DNA of 64,000 nucleotides from Oryzicola mucosus (GTDB lineage: Bacteria; Pseudomonadota; Alphaproteobacteria; Rhizobiales; Rhizobiaceae): NCBI RefSeq assembly GCF_014534685.1, contig NZ_JACVVX010000009.1:1-64000 (forward strand), given 5' to 3'. This document shows, in pieces, positions 25,544-33,823 of the stretch. The notes beneath the pieces were generated by a model, which was given only the letters and a program-made list of their open reading frames with translations, made no database searches and was not told where the DNA came from. The translations under genes were made by a program, and so were the position numbers. Each line of letters opens with the position of its first letter. Position 1 is the first letter of the stretch.

Positions 25544-26418
25544 ATCCGCAGCCGACGCCAAGTACATTCGGGAACTCGTCTTCGATGACGGTTTCGGCTC
25601 GGACCCTGGGATCGTGCGCAAACATGGGGGCAGACAGCACTCCGGCTGGCGGTTCGACTTCGGCCATCTCCGTCTCAAATCCGGCAGCTGTCGCCGTTCA
25701 AGCGCCTCGCCTTCGAGCTGCGCAATATCATCAGACGTCAGCCCCCGCCCGGCTGCATCCTGTCGCTCAAGGGGAAAGTCGGCGGCCGCCTTCGAACCGC
25801 TCCAGTTGAACCGCCCGAGCAGGCAGGGCCATTTCTCGGCGGCACACCGCAAATTGGGACGCCGATCTTTCAGTTGGCAGTGATGGGTCAGGATGGGCAC
25901 CTGTGCCCTGCCCGGCAAACTGCATCGCGATCTGGCCGCGTACAGCTTCAGGTGCTCGCCGCAAATCTCAAAGGCGGTTTCGCCGGACGCTTGCCCTCAA
26001 TCATGTCCTCGGTAATTTCCTACGAACATTCTGCAGCGATGTGCGGGCTTGCGTTCCGCGTCGATCCTGTGGATCAAGTTCTGCGACCGCTCGATGGAAC
26101 CGAGCAGCGCTAGGATCGTCCCGCGCTCGGCAGCGCCTGCATTCGGGCCGAGCGCCCGCGTGCGGGCACGCAGTTCGTCCACTTCGGGAAAGCCGACATG
26201 ACCGTGGAAGATTCGATATCTGAGATGTTAAAGACGATAGACGGCTCTCCAACCGCTGTCTTTTTGAGACCCGGCTTTCCATGTCAGATGGGACTGGGCG
26301 CGGAAGCGAGTCGCCCATGGTCCAGACAATTCGCGGTCGGATATCAAGGTAAAGGCGCCGCGTTGACTTTTGTCAACGATGATGAATTATGTCAGCCTCT
26401 GCCTAACGAAAGGGAACC
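25544..26418. other. 875-base region without a recognisable gene
   Basis: Several short frames on both strands have partly protein-like composition, for example DELRARTRALGPNAGAAERG on the minus strand near 26120-26180 and LTSDDIAQLEGEALERRQL near 25690-25750. None has a start site, family match or intact length. Decayed remnants of one or more genes are the likeliest content. The promoter of the SorC-type gene is at the right end. Confidence 0.5.
26361..26378. promoter_or_regulatory. Palindrome before the SorC-type regulator gene
   Basis: CGTTGAC (26361-26367) and GTCAACG (26372-26378) are perfect 7-base arms around TTTT, 40 bases before the regulator start. The core TTGAC/GTCAA is shared with the longer palindrome at 31211-31237 in the divergent mtn promoter, which suggests one regulator acting at both sites. 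Confidence 0.55.
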
Positions 26419-27399
26419 ATGCCGATCCGCGTTGCAGATCAGATCATCCACAAGGCCGCGTGGCTTTACTACACGCATGGCCTGCGTCAGGACGAAGTGG
26501 CCCAACGGCTGGAAATTTCTCGAGCTTCGGTTGCAATGTATCTGCGCCGTGCGCGCGAAATGGGCATTGTGACCATTACCACCTCGTCAGAGCTTTTTTC
26601 CGATGACGTCCTTGCCCGGGAGTTGGAGGACGCGACGGGGCTGACTACGGCTTGGATCGTGCGGGAGGATCGGAAGGCCATGGACCCGGCCGCCGAAATG
26701 CCGGTAGTCGCCGCCTCGGTCTTCCTTGAGCTCATAAACAAGGGCGAGCGGATCGGCGTGGCCTGGGGCCGCACCGTCTATCACATAGCCGATGTCATGC
26801 CGTTCGCGGACCTGCGCGGTGTCACTGTCGTGCAGCTCTGCGGCAACCTCGGCGCACCCTACTCCTACCGCCCCGACCAGTGCACAACCGAAATCGCCCG
26901 CCGCCTCAATGCCGAGGGCATCAATTTCTATGCCCCTCTCGTACTCTCCTCGGAACGTCTTGCGGATGAGCTGCGTGACGAACCCGTTATCCGGGAGCAG
27001 CTTGCGGCCATTTCCGATTGTCAGTTGGCGCTCTATTCCGTTGGCGGCATCGAAGAAGACAGCCACCTCGTCAAATGCGGGGCTCTTTCGGCGCAAGACA
27101 TGCACGACATGGGCGAGAAGGGCGCAGCCGGTGTCATAGCCGGACAGCTCATCGACCACGATGGCCATTTGTTGGATTGCACCCACAATCGACGCTGTAT
27201 CTCTGCCGATCTCGATTCCATCCGCGCGATCAAGAAGCGGATGCTCGTCGTGCAGGAAGACAACAAATTTGGACCGCTGATCGCGGCGCTAAAGGGTGGC
27301 TTTGCCTCGCATCTGGTCATCACCACGTCGATGGCGCGGCGGGTTGTGGAACACTGGAGCCGCGAAGGACTCGGTAAGGCCGGCTCGCGCAGGGGCTGA
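26419..27399 (+). CDS. SorC/DeoR-type sugar-binding transcriptional regulator
   Basis: A 326-residue regulator. The N-terminal HTH (about residues 8-50) contains AAWLYYTHGLRQDEVAQRLE and ISRASVAMYLRRAREMGIV; the C-terminal sugar-phosphate-binding domain has GVAWGRTVYHIA, VVQLCGNLGAP, CQLALYSVGGIEEDS, KGAAGVIAGQLID and a terminal VITTSMARRVVE. These proteins are usually relieved or activated by a phosphorylated sugar. It faces the MTR importer across a strong terminator; shared palindromes suggest that it controls the importer and mtnKA, and MTR-1-phosphate is the natural effector candidate. Confidence 0.9.
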   Translation: MPIRVADQIIHKAAWLYYTHGLRQDEVAQRLEISRASVAMYLRRAREMGIVTITTSSELFSDDVLARELEDATGLTTAWIVREDRKAMDPAAEMPVVAASVFLELINKGERIGVAWGRTVYHIADVMPFADLRGVTVVQLCGNLGAPYSYRPDQCTTEIARRLNAEGINFYAPLVLSSERLADELRDEPVIREQLAAISDCQLALYSVGGIEEDSHLVKCGALSAQDMHDMGEKGAAGVIAGQLIDHDGHLLDCTHNRRCISADLDSIRAIKKRMLVVQEDNKFGPLIAALKGGFASHLVITTSMARRVVEHWSREGLGKAGSRRG

Positions 27400-27464
27400 A
27401 GCCCACAGGTCTGGAGTCGCCGATGCCGACCAAGCCGGTTTTCGCTTGGCCTTTGCCGACTATA

Positions 27465-27495
27465 CGAAAGGGCGGTCGGATGGACCGCCCTTTCG
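27465..27495. terminator. Strong bidirectional terminator
   Basis: A perfect 13-base stem (CGAAAGGGCGGTC with GACCGCCCTTTCG) around the 5-base loop GGATG. It lies between the end of the rightward regulator gene and the end of the leftward binding-protein gene; the T-runs within and after the arms suit both directions. Confidence 0.88.
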
Positions 27496-27514
27496 CCTTT
27501 CGCTCATTGGAAAC

Positions 27515-28558
27515 TCAGGGCTTCGGCATCCAGGCCGGCATGGCGACATCGGCATGGGCAAACTGCGGCAGTTTCACGCCGAGCTCTTCCATGTTCTTGA
27601 TGTCCTGATCGTTGAGGTCTTTCTGGGTGATCAGCGTCGGAGGCACGATGACCTGCTTGCCCGGATCCTCGTTGGCAAGCAGCATGGCCAGCGTGCGCAC
27701 CGAGACCTGACCGACCACGGCGGGATTCGTCGCTGCCGTCGCAGCCCAGGCGGAACCGGATTCGCGCATCGCGGCGATGTCTGAGGTGGAGATATCGGCC
27801 GAGTAGATCTTCACGCTGGAGGACAGGCCGGCCTCATCGACGGCGATCTTCACACCCTTGGCGAATTCGTCATAGGGGGCGAACATCACGGTGATGTCGG
27901 GGTTTGCGGAGATCACTGAGCGCGCCTGGTTGGCGACCGAGTTGGCGATCGGGTTGTCCATCGTGCCAAACTGGGCGGCCTCGTTGATGCCAGGATACTT
28001 TGCCTTGAACTCCTTCCAAGTCTCGTCGCGGCGGTCTAGCGGCGCAATGCCCGCGACATAGACATAGCCGGCCTTGAAGCTCTCGCCATTGTCCTTGATC
28101 GCCTGCTCAAGCGCGAGGCGGGCCAGGTCGCGGTCGGACTGCTCGACCTGCGGGATCTTGTCGTTCTCGACATTGACGTCGAAGGCGACGACCTTGATGC
28201 CGGCATCGACCGCACGCTGGGCGGCTTCCTTCATGGATTCCGTCAGGCCGTGCTGGATGATGATGCCCTGCACGCCGAGCGCGATGGCCTGGTCGACCAT
28301 GTCGGCCTGAAGTGCCGCGTCCTGGCGGCTGTCGAAAACCTGAAGCTGCACGCCGAGCGCCTTGGCCTGCGCTTCCACGCCGGCCAGGTAGGACTGGAAG
28401 AAGTCGCCGGTCGAGAGATAGCGCACGAGCGCGATCTTGACGTCGCCGGGCTTGTCGAACGGCGACGGCATATCGGCAGCGAAGGATGGGACGGCGAATG
28501 CCGCGGCCCCAATCAACCCGAGCGTTATTTTGCCCAGGGTCCTACGTGTAAAATCCAT
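27515..28558 (-). CDS. ABC importer substrate-binding protein, probably for methylthioribose
   Basis: A 347-residue sugar-type (periplasmic-binding protein family 4) protein. The signal peptide begins MDFTRRTLGK, with twin Arg, and ends at VPSFA. Typical features follow: VDQAIALGVQGIIIQHG, IKVVAFDVNVEND and QARSVISANPDITVMFAPYD. The ATG at 28558 follows GGAGGAGA. It is encoded with a permease and a double ATPase opposite mtnK and mtnA, so 5-methylthioribose is the best guess for the ligand. The assignment rests on gene context, not on binding-site residues. Confidence 0.88.
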   Translation of the reverse strand: MDFTRRTLGKITLGLIGAAAFAVPSFAADMPSPFDKPGDVKIALVRYLSTGDFFQSYLAGVEAQAKALGVQLQVFDSRQDAALQADMVDQAIALGVQGIIIQHGLTESMKEAAQRAVDAGIKVVAFDVNVENDKIPQVEQSDRDLARLALEQAIKDNGESFKAGYVYVAGIAPLDRRDETWKEFKAKYPGINEAAQFGTMDNPIANSVANQARSVISANPDITVMFAPYDEFAKGVKIAVDEAGLSSSVKIYSADISTSDIAAMRESGSAWAATAATNPAVVGQVSVRTLAMLLANEDPGKQVIVPPTLITQKDLNDQDIKNMEELGVKLPQFAHADVAMPAWMPKP

Positions 28559-28608
28559 GACAGTCTCCTCCACTGGTGAACTTTGATTGACTGCCGAGGG
28601 CTTGTGCC

Positions 28609-29661
28609 TCAGCGTTTGCCTCTTTTCGAGAGCGCAAAGGTGAATATCAGGGCGATGACGAGCACTGCGCCCTTGACGAAATCCTGCGTGTAATAGGGCG
28701 CGTTCATCATCGTCAGGCCTTGCAGCAGGATGCCGACGAACAGCGCGCCGATGGCCGTGCCAAAGGCGTTCGGCTTGGCGGCGCCCAGCACGGCGAAACC
28801 GATCAGCGCTGCGGCCACCGCATCGAGAAGCAGGTTGTTGCCCGAGGCGATGTCGCCGCGACCAAGCCGGGCAGCGAGCAGGATGCCGCCGATAGAGGCG
28901 AAAACACCGGAGATGACATAGGCCGAGATCTTGTAAGCATTGACCGGCGCACCGGCGAGGCTTGCCGCACGCTCGTTGGAGCCCACGGCATACATCATGC
29001 GCCCGAATCGGGTGTATTCGAGGAAGAACCAGATGACGATGGCGAGCACGATCAGCACGACTACGGAGACCGGAACGAGATTGGGCAGGATCAGGTCGAA
29101 GCGATGGCGGCCGAGCGCCAGGAAGGCCGGGCTGAAGGCGCCCGTCGCAGTCGAACCGTCCGGCAGCGTCATCCCCGTGGCGATCGAGCGTCCCTCCGTC
29201 GGGATACGCTGGAGGCCGAGCAGCAGGAACATCATGCCGAGCGTCGCCAAGAGATCCGGTACGCGCATATAAACGATGATGATGCCGTTGATGAGGCCGA
29301 CGAGCACGCCGACGGCAAGGCAGACGAGCGTCGCCGCCAGCGCGTCGCCGCCCATCACCACCATCACATAGGACGACGCCATCATCGCAGTGGTGGCGAC
29401 AGAACCGATCGAAAGGTCGAAGCCCCCGACGACCAGCGTCGCGGTGACGCCGAGCGCGAGAATGCCTGTTATCGACACGGACTGCAGGATGAAGACGGCG
29501 CTTTGCGGCGAGGCGAAGCCCCCGGTGACCAGCGAGAAATAGAGCACCATGCCGACGAGCAGCGCGATAAAACCGTATTTGATCGCGATTTCGCGAATAT
29601 TTGGGGCCGAGGGCGCAAAAGCTCCGGCCGCGGCGGGTTTGCTCTCTTCACTCGTCATCAT
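28609..29661 (-). CDS. ABC importer permease, RbsC family
   Basis: A 350-residue membrane protein with about eight to ten helices, of the RbsC/BPD_transp_2 family for pentose-type importers. Family signatures include FDLSIGSVATTAMMASSYV, LVGLINGIIIVYMRVPDLLATLG, TRFGRMMYAVGSNERAASLAG and LLDAVAAALIGFAVLGAAKPN. It would form the homodimeric channel for the adjacent ATPase. Its start overlaps the ATPase stop by four bases, so the two are translationally coupled. Confidence 0.92.
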   Translation of the reverse strand: MMTSEESKPAAAGAFAPSAPNIREIAIKYGFIALLVGMVLYFSLVTGGFASPQSAVFILQSVSITGILALGVTATLVVGGFDLSIGSVATTAMMASSYVMVVMGGDALAATLVCLAVGVLVGLINGIIIVYMRVPDLLATLGMMFLLLGLQRIPTEGRSIATGMTLPDGSTATGAFSPAFLALGRHRFDLILPNLVPVSVVVLIVLAIVIWFFLEYTRFGRMMYAVGSNERAASLAGAPVNAYKISAYVISGVFASIGGILLAARLGRGDIASGNNLLLDAVAAALIGFAVLGAAKPNAFGTAIGALFVGILLQGLTMMNAPYYTQDFVKGAVLVIALIFTFALSKRGKR

Positions 29662-31172
29662 GCGCTGACCTGTCGGTGGGATTGCCCGGCGATCTCGAAG
29701 AGAAGCCGCTCGACATCGATGTCGGCATTTCGGTGCTCGCCCACAATGGTGTGTTCCGACATCACGAGGATGCGGTCGGCCACCTCAAAGGCTTCGTCGA
29801 GCTCGGTGAGGAAAAGAATGGTGGAGCGCCCGGCTGCGGATGTGCGCAGCTTCTCGCCAATGTCGCGGCGCGCGGCAATATCGACGCCCTGAAAGGGCTC
29901 GTCCAGAATGAGCAGGCGGGAAGGCTCTGAAAGCCAGCGGCCGACCATGACCTTTTGCTGATTGCCGCCCGACAGCGTCTGCATCTCGTCGCGCTCACTG
30001 CGGCACACGACGCCGAGTTCGGCGATCTGCCGGCGCGCCTTCGCCTTTTCGGCCCGGCGGTTGACTATACCAAGCGACGAGAGACGGCGCAGGAACGGCA
30101 GGCTGACATTCTCGTAGATATTGAAATCCGGCACGATCCCGCTGATCGCGCGATCCTTGGCGACGAGGAACACGCCGCGCGCAATCGCCTGCGCCGTCGT
30201 TTTCGGTGCATAATTCGTGCCGTCCAGCATCATCTCACCGGCCGACGGAGCACGCGCGCCAAACAATGTTTCGGCGAGCGCCGTCTTGCCCACCCCGACA
30301 AGGCCGGTGACGGCGACGATCTCGCCATCGCCAAGATTCAAGTCGAAAGCGCGTGTCTGCGCCGACAGCTTGAGACCACGCGCGCTGAACACCGGACGGC
30401 CGGCGATGCGCGCGGCGACCGCTCCCGCGGAGACCTTTCGGCCAAGCATAGCATTGACCGCTCCTTCATAGTCGAGTTCAGGCCCCTCGAACCGGCCTGT
30501 TATGCGGCCGTCGCGCAAGGCAAGAATGCTGTCGGCGAGGCGGCGGATATCTGACATGCGATGCGAGATATAAAGAATGGCGACGCCACGCGCCTTGAGG
30601 CGATCGACGAGATCGAAGAGGCGGTCCGCCTCGGCGCTCGACAGCGAAGACGTCGGTTCATCGAGGATCAGCACTTTGGGCTCATGTGCCATTGCGCGCG
30701 CAATGGCGACCATTTGACGGTCGGCAAGCGTGAGGTCGTTGATATTGGCAGCGAGATCGATGGCTATGCCCATCCGCGAGGCGACGGCGGCGGCCTCGCG
30801 GCGCACCCGACGCGGATTGAAGAACAGCTTGGCTCCTCTGCCGTTCATCCGGTCGAGGGTCAGGTTGGTCGCGACATCGAGATCGGCGACGACACCGTCA
30901 TTGATGTTTTGGTGCACCGTGACAACGCCGGCGCGGATCGCTTCGGCGGGTGTTGCCGGATCGAAGGCGTCGCCCGCTAGCAGGATCGTGCCTGAATCAC
31001 GCATATATACGCCGGAAAGAATGCGCACGAGCGTGGATTTGCCGGCGCCATTGGCGCCCATCAAAACCGTCACCGTGCCTGCCTTGAGATCGAGATCCAC
31101 ACCCTGCAGTACCGATACCGGCCCAAAGGATTTGCGCACGCCCTCAATGCGAAACACTACCTGTTCGCTCAT
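29658..31172 (-). CDS. ABC importer ATPase with two nucleotide-binding domains
   Basis: A 504-residue RbsA/MglA-type ATPase with two fused ABC domains. The first has Walker A GANGAGKST and Walker B KVLILDEPTSSLS, but its signature is atypical (LTLADRQMVAIARAM). The second has a weaker Walker A (GLVGVGKTA), the signature LSGGNQQKVMVGRWL and Walker B LLILDEPFQGVD. Asymmetry between the halves is normal for this family. ATG 31172 follows GGAGGAGA; an in-frame start at 31214 would run through the operator. First gene of the leftward importer operon. Confidence 0.92.
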   Translation of the reverse strand: MSEQVVFRIEGVRKSFGPVSVLQGVDLDLKAGTVTVLMGANGAGKSTLVRILSGVYMRDSGTILLAGDAFDPATPAEAIRAGVVTVHQNINDGVVADLDVATNLTLDRMNGRGAKLFFNPRRVRREAAAVASRMGIAIDLAANINDLTLADRQMVAIARAMAHEPKVLILDEPTSSLSSAEADRLFDLVDRLKARGVAILYISHRMSDIRRLADSILALRDGRITGRFEGPELDYEGAVNAMLGRKVSAGAVAARIAGRPVFSARGLKLSAQTRAFDLNLGDGEIVAVTGLVGVGKTALAETLFGARAPSAGEMMLDGTNYAPKTTAQAIARGVFLVAKDRAISGIVPDFNIYENVSLPFLRRLSSLGIVNRRAEKAKARRQIAELGVVCRSERDEMQTLSGGNQQKVMVGRWLSEPSRLLILDEPFQGVDIAARRDIGEKLRTSAAGRSTILFLTELDEAFEVADRILVMSEHTIVGEHRNADIDVERLLFEIAGQSHRQVSA

Positions 31173-31210
31173 TCTCTCCTCCCAACGAGCCAAGTTAGGA
31201 TGGGCCGCGA

Positions 31211-31237
31211 TCAAATGTCAAGAACGTTGACATTTGA
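31211..31237. promoter_or_regulatory. Perfect operator-like palindrome in mtn divergent promoter
   Basis: TCAAATGTCAA (31211-31221) and TTGACATTTGA (31227-31237) are perfect 11-base inverted arms around GAACG. The site lies between the importer operon (start 31172) and mtnK (start 31318) and contains a TTGACA that could be a -35 element. It shares the TTGAC half-site with the palindrome before the SorC-type gene. Confidence 0.75.
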
Positions 31238-31317
31238 CAGAATGATGCCTTAGCTGTGAGCGATACCGCATGGCGGCAAGCGGTGGAGGCAGCCCCATGC
31301 GCAGTGAGGAGCATACC

Positions 31318-32589
31318 ATGGACAGCCAGGTCTTCGAGGCGCTGAGCATAGAGACATTGCCGATTCGGCTGAGCGGCAACGCCGCAATCAGGGAAAAGAT
31401 CGGCAGCGATTCGTCCCGCTGGACGATAAGGGAAGTCGGCGACGGCAACCTCAATCTGGTCTTCATCGTCACCGGAGAGACGGGCAGCGTGATCGTCAAG
31501 CAGGCGCTGCCCTATGTGCGCCTCGTCGGCGAAAGCTGGCCGCTGCCGCTCAAGCGTTCGTTCTTCGAGTATCACGCGCTGAAGCGCCAAAGCGTACGCG
31601 CCCCCGGAACGGTGCCTGACATCCTGTTCTTCGACCAGGCGCAGGCCATCATCGTCATGGAGTTCCTGACGCCGCACGTCATTCTGCGCCGCGCGCTGAT
31701 CGAAGGGCGCGAACTGCCGAAAATCGGCCGCGACCTCGGTCTCTTCGTCGCCCGGACGCTGTTCCGCGGCTCCGACCTTTCTATGGCGACCCGCGAGAAG
31801 AAGGCGGATGTCGCTTTGTTTTCCGACAATGTCGAGCTTTGCGACATCACGGAAAACCTCGTCTTTTCCGATCCTTATTTCGAGGCGACACTCAACCGCC
31901 ACACCACGCCGCAGCTCGATCCGCTCGTCGCCGAACTGCGCGCCGACCGCGACCTCAAGGTGGAGGCGCAGCGTCTGAAGCACCTTTTCTCGGCCAAGGC
32001 CGAAACGCTTTGCCATGGCGACCTGCACACCGGTTCCATCATGGTGACCGACAACGAGACACGCGTCATCGACCCGGAATTCGCCTTCTACGGACCCATC
32101 AGCTTCGACATCGGCATGCTGATCGCCAATTTCTGGATGAGCTATTTTTCGCAAGCCGGCCATGAAGCGGCACCTGGCGCGCGCAGCGCGATGCGCAACT
32201 TCCTGCTCGATACGGTAGAGACGCTGTGGGAGACGTTCCGCGCCGAGTTTGCCCATCTCTGGCGCACCGAGCGCAAGGGCATCCTTTACCAGGCAAGCCT
32301 CTTCGAGGATCGCAACGACCCGCTCGCTTCCGAGCAGGCGCTTAACATCGTCATCGACGATATCTGGCGCGAGATGCTGGGCTTTGCCGGAATCGAGATC
32401 CACCGCCGCATCCTCGGTCTTGCCCATAATGCCGATTTCGAGACCATCGCCGACCCCGACCGCCGTGCCCCCTGCGAAAGCAAAGCCCTGAAGCTCGGGC
32501 GACACCTCGCCGTCAACCGGCAACGTATCCACAGCCTAAGGGACATCCGAGAGACGGTGGAACGGCTTGAACAGGAGATTCTCGCGTGA
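31318..32589 (+). CDS. mtnK: MtnK, 5-methylthioribose kinase
   Basis: A 423-residue kinase that phosphorylates 5-methylthioribose to 5-methylthioribose-1-phosphate with ATP, the entry step of the MTR branch of methionine salvage. It has the aminoglycoside-phosphotransferase-like fold: [17 protein letters not shown] near residue 40, [12 protein letters not shown] with the ATP-binding Lys, the catalytic loop [13 protein letters not shown] and the metal site [11 protein letters not shown] with family-typical spacing. ATG 31318 follows GAGGAG; two earlier in-frame ATG codons lack such a site. It overlaps mtnA by four bases. Confidence 0.95.
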   Translation: MDSQVFEALSIETLPIRLSGNAAIREKIGSDSSRWTIREVGDGNLNLVFIVTGETGSVIVKQALPYVRLVGESWPLPLKRSFFEYHALKRQSVRAPGTVPDILFFDQAQAIIVMEFLTPHVILRRALIEGRELPKIGRDLGLFVARTLFRGSDLSMATREKKADVALFSDNVELCDITENLVFSDPYFEATLNRHTTPQLDPLVAELRADRDLKVEAQRLKHLFSAKAETLCHGDLHTGSIMVTDNETRVIDPEFAFYGPISFDIGMLIANFWMSYFSQAGHEAAPGARSAMRNFLLDTVETLWETFRAEFAHLWRTERKGILYQASLFEDRNDPLASEQALNIVIDDIWREMLGFAGIEIHRRILGLAHNADFETIADPDRRAPCESKALKLGRHLAVNRQRIHSLRDIRETVERLEQEILA

Positions 32590-33680
32590 AAGTCGGAGAA
32601 CGCCACTACCATACGATCTGGTTGAACGGGGACGGCCGCTCCGTCGACATCATCGACCAGCGCTGGCTGCCGCATGAATTCCGCGTCGTGACGCTGAAGA
32701 CCGTCGCCGACATCGCCGTCGCGATCCGAGACATGTGGGTGCGCGGCGCGCCGTTGATCGGCGTCACCGCCGCCTATGGCGTCGCCATCGCCATGGCGAA
32801 CGATCCGTCCGACGCGCATCTCGACGCCGTTTGGGAAGAGCTGAACGAGACCCGACCGACCGCGATCAATCTGCGCTGGGCGCTGAATGCGATGCGCGAA
32901 CATCTGAAGCCGTTGCCGGAGGCAGAACGCGCGGACGCCGCCTACAAGCGCGCAGCCGAAATCGCGGAAGAGGACGTCGCGCTCAACCGCGCCATCGGCG
33001 TGAATGGCCTAGAGGTCATCCGCGATATTGCAGCCAAGAAAAAACCTGGCGAGCCCGTGCGCATTCTCACCCATTGCAATGCCGGTTGGCTCGCGACCGT
33101 CGACTATGGCACGGCTACGGCGCCAATCTACCTCGCCGTCGAGGAAGGCATTCCGGTTCACGTCTATGTCGACGAGACCCGCCCGCGAAACCAGGGCGCC
33201 TATTTGACGGCTTGGGAGATGAACGGCCACGGTGTGCCGCATACGCTGATCGTAGACAATGCCGGCGGCCACCTGATGCAGCATGGCGATATCGACATGG
33301 TGATCGTCGGTACCGACCGCACCACGGCGAACGGCGATGTCTGCAACAAGATCGGCACCTATCTCAAGGCGCTCGCCGCGCGCGACAACGATGTGCCCTT
33401 CTATGTTGCCCTCCCCTCGCCGACCATCGACTGGACGGTGCATGACGGCGTCAAGGAAATCCCGATCGAGGAGCGCGCCGGCGACGAGGTGAGCTTTGTC
33501 CAGGGCCGCGCAGCCGACGGCACGATCGCGACTGTCCGTATCTCACCCGAGGGCAGCCCCGCAGCCAACCCCGCCTTCGACGTCACCCCCGCGCGCCTCA
33601 TCACCGGCCTCATCACGGAGCGCGGCATCGCCACGCCCTCGCCCGAGGGCCTGAAGGCGCTTTTCCCGGATCGAAGCTGA
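32586..33680 (+). CDS. mtnA: MtnA, methylthioribose-1-phosphate isomerase
   Basis: A 364-residue enzyme of the eIF2B-alpha-like family that converts methylthioribose-1-phosphate to methylthioribulose-1-phosphate. The catalytic Cys164 is in [11 protein letters not shown] and the catalytic Asp244 in [20 protein letters not shown], the usual pair. [16 protein letters not shown] and [12 protein letters not shown] are also conserved. It starts with GTG in a four-base overlap with mtnK. The downstream salvage genes are not in this window. Confidence 0.95.
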   Translation: MKVGERHYHTIWLNGDGRSVDIIDQRWLPHEFRVVTLKTVADIAVAIRDMWVRGAPLIGVTAAYGVAIAMANDPSDAHLDAVWEELNETRPTAINLRWALNAMREHLKPLPEAERADAAYKRAAEIAEEDVALNRAIGVNGLEVIRDIAAKKKPGEPVRILTHCNAGWLATVDYGTATAPIYLAVEEGIPVHVYVDETRPRNQGAYLTAWEMNGHGVPHTLIVDNAGGHLMQHGDIDMVIVGTDRTTANGDVCNKIGTYLKALAARDNDVPFYVALPSPTIDWTVHDGVKEIPIEERAGDEVSFVQGRAADGTIATVRISPEGSPAANPAFDVTPARLITGLITERGIATPSPEGLKALFPDRS

Positions 33681-33734
33681 TGTTTGGAAATTAAGAATGC
33701 GGTGTCGCTTGCTTCCAAGGAACGGAGGCAGGGG

Positions 33735-33815
33735 ATGAGCGGTCGCCAATACGCATCGAACGCGACAGATGAGCAATGGTAAATTGTTGAACCGCTGCTT
33801 CAGACACCCAGCCCA
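33735..33815 (+). mobile_element. Remnant of an IS5-type transposase N-terminus
   Basis: ATG 33735 opens MSGRQYASNATDEQW, then a TAA, then IVEPLLQTPSP in the same frame. IS5-group transposases in rhizobia commonly begin this way (MSGRxY, then DEQW-IVEPLLP). The rest of the element is gone; the antiporter gene begins eight bases later on the other strand. It marks a past insertion/deletion at the end of the mtn locus. Confidence 0.65.
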
Positions 33816-33823
33816 TTGGCTTT

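Noticed and set aside
31195-32532. 445-codon minus-strand frame opposite mtnK
   Set aside because: mtnK carries clear kinase motifs on the plus strand; the opposite frame has none and would read through the divergent promoter.
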